Part shown: positions 9,713-19,175 of the stretch, in pieces
How positions within the stretch are numbered: the first letter of the stretch is position 1
How the letters are laid out: the number at the start of each line of letters is the position of its first letter
Source: Gp6-AA40 sp963741135
GTDB lineage: Bacteria; Acidobacteriota; Vicinamibacteria; Vicinamibacterales; UBA2999
Assembly (NCBI GenBank): GCA_963741135.1
Contig: CAVUHC010000005.1
Location: forward strand, 248,001-312,000
Direction: 5' to 3'
Length of the DNA: 64,000 nt
The notes under the pieces: generated by a model
Database searches by the model: none
What the model saw: the letters and a program-made list of their open reading frames with translations, nothing else
Told to the model about the DNA's origin: nothing
Program-made: the position numbers and the translations under genes

Positions 9713-9847
9713 TTAGTCCCCGGAAGCCTTCTTGTGTTTCCGCTGCCTCCAGGGCCGCTTGGTCTTGTCCTCGTGTGCGCCCCCCGTCTGACGCGGCAGA
9801 GGCGCTCGAGGTAGGGCGCGCTTCGACTTCTTCGCCCGCTTAGGCAC
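9713..9847 (-). CDS. Small basic protein, unknown function
   Basis: A 44-aa open frame from GTG 9847 rich in lysine and arginine (MPKRAKKSKRALPRAPLPRQ, then GGAHEDKTKRPWRQ), divergent from hflX by 23 nt. Composition and the RQTGG core look like small conserved basic proteins annotated near housekeeping genes in several phyla, but I cannot prove this from sequence. No Shine-Dalgarno is evident. The frame could be extended upstream to 9940, but that would run into hflX. It could be ribosome- or nucleic-acid-associated given its charge; that is speculation. Confidence 0.4.
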   Translation of the reverse strand: MPKRAKKSKRALPRAPLPRQTGGAHEDKTKRPWRQRKHKKASGD

Positions 9848-9870
9848 GCAACAGCGTACGTTAAAATCGC

Positions 9871-11175
9871 ATGTTGGCTGAACGCCGCACGTTGTCTTCG
9901 CCATCGGCCGAGCGCGCCGCGCTCGTCGGCCTCGTGACATCCTCCACGCGCGGCGATGCGGATCATTCGCTCGACGAGCTGGCCCGTCTGGCCGATGCCG
10001 CAGGCGCCACGGTGGTGATGCGAATGCTGCAGGACCGACCGCGACCCGATCCCGCGACCTTCATCGGTTCGGGCAAGGTGAGTGCGCTTGCCGCCGCGTG
10101 TGCCGAAGCAGCCGTTGATGTCGTGATCTTCGACAACGAGCTCACGCCCGGCCAGCAGCGGCAGCTCGAGGACAAAGTCGAGCGCAAGGTGATCGACCGC
10201 ACGCAGCTCATTCTCGACATCTTCGCGAGGCGGGCGCGCACGCGCGAAGGCAAGTGGCAGGTGGAGCTGGCGCAGCTCAAATACCTGCTTCCGCGGCTGG
10301 TCGGATCGGCAACTGCGCTCTCGCGCCTTGGCGGCGGCATCGGGACGCGCGGACCCGGCGAAACCAAACTCGAATCAGATCGCCGGCGAATCCGCGTCCG
10401 GATCCAGGTGATTCAGCGGGAGATCGACCAGGTGCGCCAGCGCCGGTCGCAACTGCGCGAGCGGCGCCATAAGCAGTCTGTGCCGACCGTCGCGCTGGTC
10501 GGCTACACGAATGCTGGAAAGACGACGTTGTTCAACCGGCTGACGAACGAGTCGGCCGTGGCGTCGGATGCGTTGTTCGTCACGCTCGATCCGCTGGTGC
10601 GGCGGGTTCGGCTGCCGGACAGCCGCGAGCTCCTGGTCTCCGATACCGTGGGATTCATTGATCGCCTGCCGCACGCGCTCGTCGCGGCGTTCAGTGCGAC
10701 CCTGGAGGAGGTGGCGGAAGCCGATCTGATCCTGCATGTCATCGACGCGGGCAGCTCTGAACGCGACAAACAGATGGCCGCGGTACATCGCGTGCTCGAG
10801 GAAGTTGGCGCGGCCGACGTGGCGATGGTGCCGGTGTACAACAAGATCGACATGATCAGCCCAGACGAGCGACGGCGGTTGCGCGACGCCGACCCCGCGG
10901 CGGCGCTGATATCGGCCGTGACAGGGGCCGGGGCCGCAGAGCTCCTTCAGATGATGGCGTCGCGTCTTGCGCTCGACACGCGCCGGGTGACGATCACGTT
11001 CGACAGCGGAAAGGAATTCGATCGGCAGCAGATCGGCCGGCTCTACCGCGTCGCGCGCGTCATCAGCCACGTTGCGACCAACGGCCGTGTCGTCATCGAG
11101 GCGGACGTGCCACGGCGATTCATCGAGCGGTTGACTACAGTGGAGTCCGGAGACGAAGTTGGCAAAATCTCTTAG
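9871..11175 (+). CDS. hflX: GTPase HflX
   Basis: Ribosome-associated GTPase that splits stalled 70S ribosomes under stress. 434 aa. The N-terminal HflX domain includes DPATFIGSGKVSAL and VIFDNELTPGQQRQLEDKVE, followed by the glycine-rich GGGIGTRGPGETKLE. G1 is GYTNAGKTTLFN near residue 211, G3 is DTVGFIDRLPH and G4 is NKID. ATG 9871 is the first start and gives the normal family N terminus. The last 17 nt overlap the next gene, implying co-transcription with the TPR lipoprotein and pgsA. It is the first undamaged gene after the frameshift-dense stretch. Confidence 0.96.
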   Translation: MLAERRTLSSPSAERAALVGLVTSSTRGDADHSLDELARLADAAGATVVMRMLQDRPRPDPATFIGSGKVSALAAACAEAAVDVVIFDNELTPGQQRQLEDKVERKVIDRTQLILDIFARRARTREGKWQVELAQLKYLLPRLVGSATALSRLGGGIGTRGPGETKLESDRRRIRVRIQVIQREIDQVRQRRSQLRERRHKQSVPTVALVGYTNAGKTTLFNRLTNESAVASDALFVTLDPLVRRVRLPDSRELLVSDTVGFIDRLPHALVAAFSATLEEVAEADLILHVIDAGSSERDKQMAAVHRVLEEVGAADVAMVPVYNKIDMISPDERRRLRDADPAAALISAVTGAGAAELLQMMASRLALDTRRVTITFDSGKEFDRQQIGRLYRVARVISHVATNGRVVIEADVPRRFIERLTTVESGDEVGKIS

Positions 11176-12529
11176 GCATGAGGGGGCGCGGACCCTGTGG
11201 GTCCGCGGAATCTCCGTGATCGCGGCGATAGCGATATCGGCCTGCGCAATGAAGACGGCGCCCCCGCTTCCACCGGCGCTGAAGTATCCCGATTTCGTGT
11301 ATCCGATCGCCACACCCGCGCGCGCGGAGCAGGCGGCTGCCGTCGATCGGGGCTGGCGTTTTCTTCAGAATGACGATCTGAAGAACGCCGAGAGCGAATT
11401 TACCTCTGCGCTGAAGACGGCGCCCGATTTGTTCCCCGCGCGCACCGGACAAGGCTATGTGGCGCTGGCGCAAAAGGATTACATGCGCGCGCTGACGACG
11501 TTCGATCTGGCGCTCCGAAGTACGCCGATGTACGCGCCTGCGCTTGTCGGCAAAGGGCAGGCGTTGCTGTCGCTCAAGCGCGATCGCGAGGCGCTTACGG
11601 CGTTTGAAACGGCACTTCGCGCTGACAGATCGTTGCTGAATTTGACGCCGCGGATCGACGTCCTCAGATTCAGGGGTCTGCAGGATCTCATCACGAGCGC
11701 GCGCCAGGCGAGCGCGTCGGGACGCCTGGACGAGGCGCGTGCCGCGTATCAGCGCGCACTCGCGACGGCGCCGGACAGCGCCGTGCTGTATCGCGAGCTC
11801 GGCATCGTCGAGCGGAAGCGCGGTGACGCTGGTGCGGCGCTGCAGAACTTCACGCGCGCCTTCGATCTGGACCCCACGGATGCGTCGTCGCTCGGGCAGA
11901 GCGCCGAGATTCTCGAGGAACGACAGGACTACGCCGGCGCGGAAGCGACGTATCGCAAGGCGGCAACGATCGAGCCTGGCGCCGGTTTCGAGGCCAAGGC
12001 CGAGGCAGCGGCCGTGAGGGGCCGCGACGCGCGTCTGCCCGCAGAGTTCCGTGCCATTCCGGCGGCGACACAAATCACGCGTGGCGACCAGGCGGCGTTG
12101 ATCGGCGTCCGCCTCGATCCGACCTTGCGAAGAGCACCCCGCACGCAGGTCGTTATGACCGACACCCGCGAACACTGGGCGGCCCCCTGGATTGTGGAGG
12201 TCGCGTCGGCCGGCGTCATGCCGCCGTTTGACAACCATACGTTCCAGCCTGGCGTTGTCCTCCGCCGCGTGGATCTCGCGCAGGCTGTGAGCGCCCTTCT
12301 GGCGGTGATCGCGCGCACGCACCCGTCGATGCAGGCGCAGCTTGCCTCGCGACCGGCGATCGCGGACGTCAGCCCTTCGCATCTGAACTATCGGGCCATA
12401 GCCGCAGCCGTTTCGGCAGGGGTACTTCCGCTTCTCGACGGCAACCGCTTCGACACGGAGCGTGCCGTTTCCGGAGCAGAAGCCATGGCGGCGATCGACC
12501 GTCTCCGGGCGCTCGACGAATCCCGCTGA
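11159..12529 (+). CDS. TPR-repeat lipoprotein with C-terminal SLH-like domain
   Basis: 456-aa predicted lipoprotein: hydrophobic segment (ISVIAAIAISAC) with a lipobox ending in Cys near residue 29. At least five tetratricopeptide units span residues 55-270 (for example AARTGQGYVALAQKDYMRAL-like and AVLYRELGIVERKRGDAGAA). The C terminus resembles an S-layer-homology fold (HWAAPWIVEVASAGVMPP, then AAAVSAGVLPLLDG). Start TTG 11159 overlaps hflX by 17 nt; no better start precedes the signal peptide. A palindrome of the GCGGACC family (11187-11207) is translated in the n-region of the signal peptide. Likely an envelope scaffold; partner unknown. Confidence 0.72.
   Translation: MAKSLRHEGARTLWVRGISVIAAIAISACAMKTAPPLPPALKYPDFVYPIATPARAEQAAAVDRGWRFLQNDDLKNAESEFTSALKTAPDLFPARTGQGYVALAQKDYMRALTTFDLALRSTPMYAPALVGKGQALLSLKRDREALTAFETALRADRSLLNLTPRIDVLRFRGLQDLITSARQASASGRLDEARAAYQRALATAPDSAVLYRELGIVERKRGDAGAALQNFTRAFDLDPTDASSLGQSAEILEERQDYAGAEATYRKAATIEPGAGFEAKAEAAAVRGRDARLPAEFRAIPAATQITRGDQAALIGVRLDPTLRRAPRTQVVMTDTREHWAAPWIVEVASAGVMPPFDNHTFQPGVVLRRVDLAQAVSALLAVIARTHPSMQAQLASRPAIADVSPSHLNYRAIAAAVSAGVLPLLDGNRFDTERAVSGAEAMAAIDRLRALDESR
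11187..11207. repeat. GCGGACC-family palindrome inside a signal peptide
   Basis: Perfect 21-nt palindrome, CGCGGACCC-TGT-GGGTCCGCG, read in frame as ARTLWVRG-like residues just before the hydrophobic core of the lipoprotein signal peptide. It is the same family as the palindromes at 20638, 30467, 36011, 38373, 52465 and 55050. Confidence 0.8.
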
Positions 12530-12533
12530 CGCC

Positions 12534-13074
12534 GTGCGGTACCTCACGCTCGCCAATCAGCTGACGATCCTTCGGATCATGCTGATTCCGGCGTTCGTGC
12601 TGCTCACCGTGTACGGCTACCTTGGCGCGGCGCTGCTCGTATTCCTGTTTGCCGGGGTCACTGACGCGCTGGATGGCCTGATCGCGCGGGTCACGAGCCA
12701 GCGAACGAGCCTTGGAGCCTGGCTCGATCCGATGGCTGACAAGCTGCTCCTCGTCACGACGTTTGTAGTGCTCACCCTTCCTCAGATCCAGCTGACGAAC
12801 CACGTGCCGCTGTGGCTGACCGTACTGATCATCAGCCGCGACATCGTCATCGTCGGAGTTGTGGCGATCGTGAACCTGGCAGTCGGGCCACGGACCTTCC
12901 GTCCTTCGATCTGGGGCAAGCTGGCGACCGCCACGTACATCGTGGCGAGCGTCGTCTTCATGTACTACAACTGGTTGAGGGAGGCATCGCCGGTCGTTGA
13001 CGTGGCGGTCTGGACCGCGCTGACGCTGACCCTGGTTTCGAGCGGCGATTATTTCTTCAGGCTGCGCCGGCTGA

Positions 13075-13100
<26 letters not shown>
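12534..13100 (+). CDS. pgsA: CDP-diacylglycerol--glycerol-3-phosphate 3-phosphatidyltransferase (PgsA)
   Basis: Integral membrane enzyme making phosphatidylglycerophosphate, the first committed step to phosphatidylglycerol and cardiolipin. The CDP-alcohol phosphotransferase signature is complete around residues 40-65: DALDGLIAR, then GAWLDPMADK (D-x2-D-G-x2-A-R-x8-9-G-x3-D-x3-D form). About five to six hydrophobic helices; 188 aa from GTG 12534, normal length. The start lies 4 nt after the lipoprotein stop; an ATG at 12462 inside the previous gene would add an unrelated leader. It ends in a 26-nt tail-to-tail overlap with the sugar decarboxylase gene on the other strand. Confidence 0.92.
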
Positions 13101-14010
<910 letters not shown>

Positions 14011-14056
14011 GAGGTTCCTGGTTACAGGTTAGAGGTCGTGGGTTCGAGGGTGACTC

Positions 14057-15490
14057 TCAAACCCGCTGAAAGAGTCCCCGGAACACGGTCAGCCACATGA
14101 TCTTCAGGTCGAGTGTGACCGACCAGTTCTCGATGTAGTACAGGTCGTACTCGATTCTCTTCTCGAGCGACGTGTTGCCGCGCCACCCATTGACCTGCGC
14201 CCAGCCGGTGATGCCCGCCTTCACTTTGTGGCGGAGCATGTACTGCGGTATACGGTGTTTGAACTGCTCGACGAAGAACGGACGCTCCGGCCGCGGACCG
14301 ACGATCGACATGTCGCCCTTGAGGACGTTCCAGAACTGCGGAAGCTCGTCGAGGTCCAGGCGCCGGAGCCAGCGTCCCACCGGTGTCGCGCGCGGGTCGT
14401 CTTCGCGAGCCCAGATCGGGCCGGTTCTCTCCTCGGCGCCCTCGTACATCGACCGGAACTTATAGACGGTGAATGCTTTGCCGTCGAGGCCCATACGCTC
14501 CTGGGTGTAGAAGACCTGGCCGCTGGACGTCCATTTCACGAGTGCGGCAATGATTGCCAGCGGGATGCCCATCACCAGTAGCGCGCCGGCCGACAGGACG
14601 ATGTCGATGACGCGCTTGAGCCAGGCGTTGAACCCCTGGAGCGGCACATCGTTGATGTTGATGATCGGGAGGCCGTCGAGATCCTCCAGCCGCGCGCGGA
14701 TGGCGATGAACTGCAGCAGGTCTGGCACGACCTTGACGTCGATGCACTCCCGGCTCGTAATCTCGATGAGGTCGAGCAGCTTCGCGTGCTCCTCGAGCGG
14801 CAGCGCCACGTAAAGGTGGTCAACGCGCTCGCGTTGGGCGATGTCGGCGACCTCGGCGAGCGTACCGAGAAGCGGGAGTCCCCGGTAGCCGATGTGATCG
14901 CCGCCTGCGCGATCGTCGATGAAGCCGACAACCTGGTAGCCGAATTCGCGGTGCTGGAGGACGCGATCAGCGACCATACGGCCAAGATCTCCGGCGCCGG
15001 CAATCAGGATGCGCTTCAGGCCGATGCCGGCGCGCCAGCGGCGCTCGAGCAGCCCGCGCACGATTTCGCGCGAGGAATAGGTGAACAGAACGTTGAGGCC
15101 GAGGAACAGCGCCCATACGAGCTGCGAGACTTCGTAGGCGCCGCGCGCCTTCTCCAGCTCCGATAGGTAGTACGTCTGGACGTACAACGTCGCGCCGATG
15201 CCGAAAACGACGGCTAGGATGCTGCCAATCAACACCGCGAAGAAGTCGTCCACGCGGGATCGGCCGCGTCGCAGGCGGTAGATGCCCTGAAGCTGAAAGG
15301 CGAGCGGCGTGAGCACCACGACGTACGGCAGCACATGCAGGTACTGCTCGAGAGGTGGATAGCCATGAATGACCGGGATCAGGCCGCTCTCGAAGCGGAT
15401 ACCGTACGCCAGCACGAACGCCCAGACCGCCAGCAGCGCATCGGTGATGACGTAGAACGCGACGAGCACACGGTTATACCGTCTTACCAC
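14057..15490 (-). CDS. Undecaprenyl-phosphate glucose phosphotransferase (WcaJ-like)
   Basis: Membrane enzyme that starts a polysaccharide repeat unit by moving a hexose-1-phosphate to undecaprenyl phosphate. Four N-terminal helices (residues 8-110), a CoA-binding-like Rossmann part (ILIAGAGDLGRMVADRVL, VVGFIDD), one more helix near residue 285 and the C-terminal catalytic domain with FTVYKFRSM, PVGRWLRRLDLDELPQFWNV and GDMSIVGPRPERP. 477 aa, full length. It overlaps the upstream glycosyltransferase by 7 nt. As no Wzx/Wzy is seen, the downstream polymer route is unknown. Confidence 0.94.
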   Translation of the reverse strand: MVRRYNRVLVAFYVITDALLAVWAFVLAYGIRFESGLIPVIHGYPPLEQYLHVLPYVVVLTPLAFQLQGIYRLRRGRSRVDDFFAVLIGSILAVVFGIGATLYVQTYYLSELEKARGAYEVSQLVWALFLGLNVLFTYSSREIVRGLLERRWRAGIGLKRILIAGAGDLGRMVADRVLQHREFGYQVVGFIDDRAGGDHIGYRGLPLLGTLAEVADIAQRERVDHLYVALPLEEHAKLLDLIEITSRECIDVKVVPDLLQFIAIRARLEDLDGLPIININDVPLQGFNAWLKRVIDIVLSAGALLVMGIPLAIIAALVKWTSSGQVFYTQERMGLDGKAFTVYKFRSMYEGAEERTGPIWAREDDPRATPVGRWLRRLDLDELPQFWNVLKGDMSIVGPRPERPFFVEQFKHRIPQYMLRHKVKAGITGWAQVNGWRGNTSLEKRIEYDLYYIENWSVTLDLKIMWLTVFRGLFQRV

Positions 15491-16623
15491 CGGGTGCCCA
15501 TTGGCGCGTCGAGTGTCTCGTCGATGACGTCGCGCATTCGTTCGAGATGACGAGCGCGCGAGAAGCGGAGCGCGCGCTCCCGGATCAGATCCGGGTCAAA
15601 TGCGAGCTTGGAGGTCTGCTCCAACGCGGTGACGAGCGACTCGACCGTCGGCTCCGCGAAGAGCACCCCAGTGTCGCCCGGGATCACGGTTTCGAGCGCG
15701 CCGCCGTGTGCGAGGGCAACGACCGGGCGGCCGCATGCCTGCGCCTCGACCGGCACGATCCCGAAATCTTCTTCGCCGGGCATCAGCACGGCGAGTGCGC
15801 TGCGGTATTCGGCACGAATCTCCTCGTCACTGAGGCGGCCCAGGAACTCGACGCTGCCGCCGGCGCCCTGCTCGAGCCGGGTGCGATCGGGTCCATCGCC
15901 GACGATGCGCAGCCGCGCCCCGGCGCGCTGGCACGCCGCGATGGCCAGGTCGATCCGTTTGTACGGCACCAAGGCGGACACAATCAGAAAATGGCTGCCA
16001 GGGACGGTCGTGTCTGGGTGGTAAAAGATCGTGTCGACGGGTGGATACACGATCGTAGCCTCGCGATTATAGTATCGACGGATCCTGCCCGCAACGTATT
16101 GAGAGTTCGCGACAAAGCGTCCCACGCGCGGAGCCGTGGCCGCATCCCAACGTGCCAGCCTCGCGAGCATTGGACCGTAGATCCACCGGCTCGCGAATGC
16201 TCCGACCCGCTTGGGTCCGAAGTAAGCATCGAATTGGTCCCATGCGTAGCGCATCGGCGAGTGGCAATAGCAGATGTGCCGCGCGCGGCCAGCCGCGACC
16301 ACCGCTTTCGCGGCGCAGTGGCTCGAGCTGATCACCAGGTCATAGGGATCAAGATCGAATTGCTCGATCGCGGTCGGGAAGACCGGGAGATAGCGGCGGT
16401 ACTGCGATCGGGCGAAGGGAAGTCTCTGGACGAGCGACGTGGAGATGCGGTGACGCTCGATCGTGTCTGATACCGATCCGCGCGCGTGAAACAGCGTAAA
16501 GATGTCCGCGTCGGGGTAGAGCTCGCAGAGCGCTTCGAGGACTTTCTCGCCCCCGCGCATGCCCGTCAGCCAGTCGTGGGCGAACGCAACTCTCAGGGGA
16601 AAGGGGGAAGGGGGAAGGGGCAA
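15484..16623 (-). CDS. Glycosyltransferase family 4
   Basis: GT-B glycosyltransferase acting at the cytoplasmic face of the membrane on a lipid-linked sugar. N-terminal VAFAHDWLTGMRGGEKVLEA matches a GT4 subgroup with the GGEKV nucleotide-proximal loop. SALVPYKRIDLAI marks the second domain and the donor-binding region reads MPGEEDFGIVPVEAQACGRP. About 375 aa. The start is uncertain: TTG 16623 lies inside a GGGGAA-type simple repeat that encodes a proline run (PLPPSPFP), so the true protein may begin nearer LRVAFAHD. Part of the minus-strand polysaccharide operon; acceptor unknown. Confidence 0.88.
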   Translation of the reverse strand: MPLPPSPFPLRVAFAHDWLTGMRGGEKVLEALCELYPDADIFTLFHARGSVSDTIERHRISTSLVQRLPFARSQYRRYLPVFPTAIEQFDLDPYDLVISSSHCAAKAVVAAGRARHICYCHSPMRYAWDQFDAYFGPKRVGAFASRWIYGPMLARLARWDAATAPRVGRFVANSQYVAGRIRRYYNREATIVYPPVDTIFYHPDTTVPGSHFLIVSALVPYKRIDLAIAACQRAGARLRIVGDGPDRTRLEQGAGGSVEFLGRLSDEEIRAEYRSALAVLMPGEEDFGIVPVEAQACGRPVVALAHGGALETVIPGDTGVLFAEPTVESLVTALEQTSKLAFDPDLIRERALRFSRARHLERMRDVIDETLDAPMGTRW

Positions 16624-16627
16624 GGGG

Positions 16628-17743
16628 TTAGTTCCTCTTCCCGACGAGTCGGTAGATTTCGTGGGTGCGCGATACGGAGCGCTCCCACGAGAAGTCGCGC
16701 GCCCGCACGAGCCCTTTCCTGCGGAGCTCCGCGGCCAGCTGCGGGTCGGTCAGCACCCGGCGGACGCCATCGACGATTGAACCGACCTCGTACGGATCGA
16801 CGAGGATCGCGGCGTCGCCAGCGACTTCGGGCAGCGACGAGACATTCGACGTGACCACCGGCGTCCCGCTGGCCATCGCCTCGAGCGGCGGCAGCCCGAA
16901 CCCTTCGTAGAGCGACGGAAAGACGAACACCGCGGCCAGCCGGTACAGCACGGCAAGCGTGTCGTCGGGAACAAAGCCGAGGAAGCGCACGTGCTTGTGC
17001 AGCTTGTGGCTGTGGACCGCCCGGCGCAGCGCCGGCAGTTTCGAGATCTCGTCGCCGATGATGAGGAGCTTCAGCTCTTCGAATTCCCCTTTGCGCAGCT
17101 CGGCGAACGCCTCGATCAGCCGGACGAGGTTCTTGTGCGGCTTGATCGTGCCCGCGTACAGGACGAAGCCGTGATCGAGCTGGAATCGCTCGCGCACCCG
17201 CGCCACGTCCTCGGGGTCAGGCTCGACCCAGAGCCGCTCGTCAATCGCGTTGTAGACGACCGAGATCTTGTCGGGCGCCACGTTGAAGAAGTGCAGAATG
17301 TCGCGCTTGGATGCCTCGGAGACCGTGAGAATCCTGTCGGAACGTTTCGCCGCAATCCACATCGACGCCCGCGCGTAGGCGTAAGCAGCCCGGTTGGGGA
17401 GGTACTGCGGAAACATCAGGTGGATGCAGTCGTGAATGGTGACGACAGAACGGCAGGGCACGGCGATCGGCAGTACGTAGTGCGGCGCGTGAAAGACGTC
17501 AGGCTTTTCGCGCATCAGCGCCCACGGGACGTGGAACTGCTCGCGCAGCGAGTAGTTGGGCGACGGTTCGAACACCGTCCGGAAATTCGGTCCGAGTTGC
17601 TCCGCGACGTTCATGTCGGGCGCGTCGCACAGCAGCACGTACTCGTTCTCGCGATCGATCCGCGCGAGATGCCGCAGGAGGTTCCGAATGTAGGTGCCGA
17701 TGCCGAAGTCGTGCAGCTTTCGGACATCGATCGCAACTTTCAC
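16628..17743 (-). CDS. Glycosyltransferase family 4
   Basis: 371-aa GT-B enzyme starting MKVAIDVRKLHDFGIGTYIR at GTG 17743. Features are FHAPHYVLPIAVPC in the first domain, YAGTIKPHKNLVRLIEAFAEL at the hinge and the retaining-GT4 E-x7-E motif in PSLYEGFGLPPLEAMASG. It lies between the serine protease gene upstream and another GT4 downstream in the same direction. The 55-nt gap from the protease gene contains GGGATTT-type repeats. The sugar donor and linkage cannot be predicted. The longer frame reaching 18142 overlaps the protease gene antiphase and is not used. Confidence 0.92.
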   Translation of the reverse strand: MKVAIDVRKLHDFGIGTYIRNLLRHLARIDRENEYVLLCDAPDMNVAEQLGPNFRTVFEPSPNYSLREQFHVPWALMREKPDVFHAPHYVLPIAVPCRSVVTIHDCIHLMFPQYLPNRAAYAYARASMWIAAKRSDRILTVSEASKRDILHFFNVAPDKISVVYNAIDERLWVEPDPEDVARVRERFQLDHGFVLYAGTIKPHKNLVRLIEAFAELRKGEFEELKLLIIGDEISKLPALRRAVHSHKLHKHVRFLGFVPDDTLAVLYRLAAVFVFPSLYEGFGLPPLEAMASGTPVVTSNVSSLPEVAGDAAILVDPYEVGSIVDGVRRVLTDPQLAAELRRKGLVRARDFSWERSVSRTHEIYRLVGKRN

Positions 17744-17798
17744 CGGTGACGATGATGACAGAGAAACGTTGGGATGTGGGATGTTGGGATTTGGGATT
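17744..17798. repeat. GGGATTT-type word repeat
   Basis: The short gap between the serine protease gene and the GT4 gene carries GATGTGGGATG-TTGGGATTTGG-like units, the same word family as at 2.44 and 29.08 kb. Confidence 0.65.
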
Positions 17799-19175
17799 TT
17801 ACCGATCCCACCCATCCCAGTCGAGGCGGTACTTGCGTCGCAGGTCTCGCATCGTCCCTGGATACACGCCGACGCGGCGGGCGCCCTCGCTGGCCTTCGC
17901 CATCGCGTCGTGGATTTGGAGCGCGTCGCCCCGCATCGCCGCGACCCAGCTGGCGCAATCGTATCCGGTCGTTGTCGACAGACGCACGCCGTTGGTCTCC
18001 CACAGCGCGAACCAGGCGCGCGACGAGGACGTGCGCGGCGTGCCAGCAACGCAGATGCGGGCACCCTTGTCCCATGAAGTGTCGAGCTGATCGCTGTTGC
18101 GCGACGCCCAGTCGAAGACTTTCTCGAGCTGGTTCGCGCCATCGATCCGCCGCTGATCGCCTTCCGACGGTCCGCCCATCGCCTGGGTGAGACCGGCGAG
18201 CGGCGTGCTCGTCGACGGCATGCTCTGCCCGTCGAGCAGTTGCTTGACGTGATCTACCGCGATCGCGAACCCGAGGCCTTCTCCTACCTGCTTGGCGATC
18301 CCCATGGAATTGATGCCGATGACCTCGCCGCTGCGATCGAGGAGCGGCCCGCCGCTGTTGCCAGGGTTGATAGCGGCGTCGGTCTGAAGCAGCGTCACGT
18401 TTCCCGTCTGACGGATGGCGCTGACGATGCCGCGCGTGACGGTGTTGGATAGCGAGCCGAGCGCATATCCGATCGCGATGACTTCTTCACCGGCACGGGC
18501 GCCGGCCGCGGTGCCGAGGCGGAGTGTGACCTGGCTCGGGTTCGCCCCGTACACCTGAAGCAACGCCAGGTCGTAACCTGCGGATGTCGTCATGACCCGC
18601 GCCGTGTACTTCGCGCCACCCGCCTGCAGCTGGACCGATGTCTGACCCTCAACGACGTGCGCATTCGTGACCACGAGGTCGGGTCTGACGAAGAAGCCGC
18701 TGCCGCGGGAGGTGCCGGTGTCGATCGAGGCCACTGCGGGGAGGGCAGCGCTGACAATGTCCTCGATGGATCCCACCGGTGGAGCCGCAATACTCGGACT
18801 TGCGGTTGCCGGCTGGGCGAACGCAATGCTGCCTGTGACCGGAGCCACGAGGGTGTCCGTCGCTGCCTCAGGCGAGTCAACGACTGAGGACTCCGCCGTT
18901 GACGCGGACACAGTCAGCGATGCCTGTGCGGGCGTCTCGTCTTTCTGAGAGCGTACGATGAACACCGTAATCGCGATACCGACCCCCGCTCCAAGAATCA
19001 GCAGCAGGGATGCCGGTGGGCTCGACCGCGCCGGTTCGGCAGACGACTCCTCGGGCACGACAAGCGGCGCCGACTGTTTCTCGTGCCCGCATCGGCAGGC
19101 GTCGACCCTGGAGGGCACCCTGCGGGCGCACGCCGGGCAGGTCCAGGAGAATTGATCGCCGGCCGGTTCAGTCAT
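17799..19175 (-). CDS. Membrane-anchored trypsin-like serine protease (S1C/HtrA-like) with zinc ribbon
   Basis: 458 aa with an unusual architecture. The N-terminal zinc ribbon has CPACARR and CRCG (residues 14-30), a transmembrane helix (SLLLILGAGVGIAITVFIV) near residue 60 follows, and a low-complexity Ala/Ser linker leads to a trypsin domain from about 130 to 330. The catalytic triad is visible as His in TNAHVV, Asp in YDLALL and Ser in GNSGGPLLD. No PDZ domain is seen; instead a 130-residue C-terminal region of unknown function carries several Trp and two Cys (DKGARICVAG, YDCASWVAAMRGD). It overlaps the GT2 gene upstream by 4 nt (translational coupling), so it is probably made with the polysaccharide enzymes. 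Confidence 0.85.
   Translation of the reverse strand: MTEPAGDQFSWTCPACARRVPSRVDACRCGHEKQSAPLVVPEESSAEPARSSPPASLLLILGAGVGIAITVFIVRSQKDETPAQASLTVSASTAESSVVDSPEAATDTLVAPVTGSIAFAQPATASPSIAAPPVGSIEDIVSAALPAVASIDTGTSRGSGFFVRPDLVVTNAHVVEGQTSVQLQAGGAKYTARVMTTSAGYDLALLQVYGANPSQVTLRLGTAAGARAGEEVIAIGYALGSLSNTVTRGIVSAIRQTGNVTLLQTDAAINPGNSGGPLLDRSGEVIGINSMGIAKQVGEGLGFAIAVDHVKQLLDGQSMPSTSTPLAGLTQAMGGPSEGDQRRIDGANQLEKVFDWASRNSDQLDTSWDKGARICVAGTPRTSSSRAWFALWETNGVRLSTTTGYDCASWVAAMRGDALQIHDAMAKASEGARRVGVYPGTMRDLRRKYRLDWDGWDR

Noticed and set aside
11135..12556. 473-aa open frame on the minus strand
   Set aside because: Antisense shadow of the TPR lipoprotein, which has a lipobox and TPR pattern.
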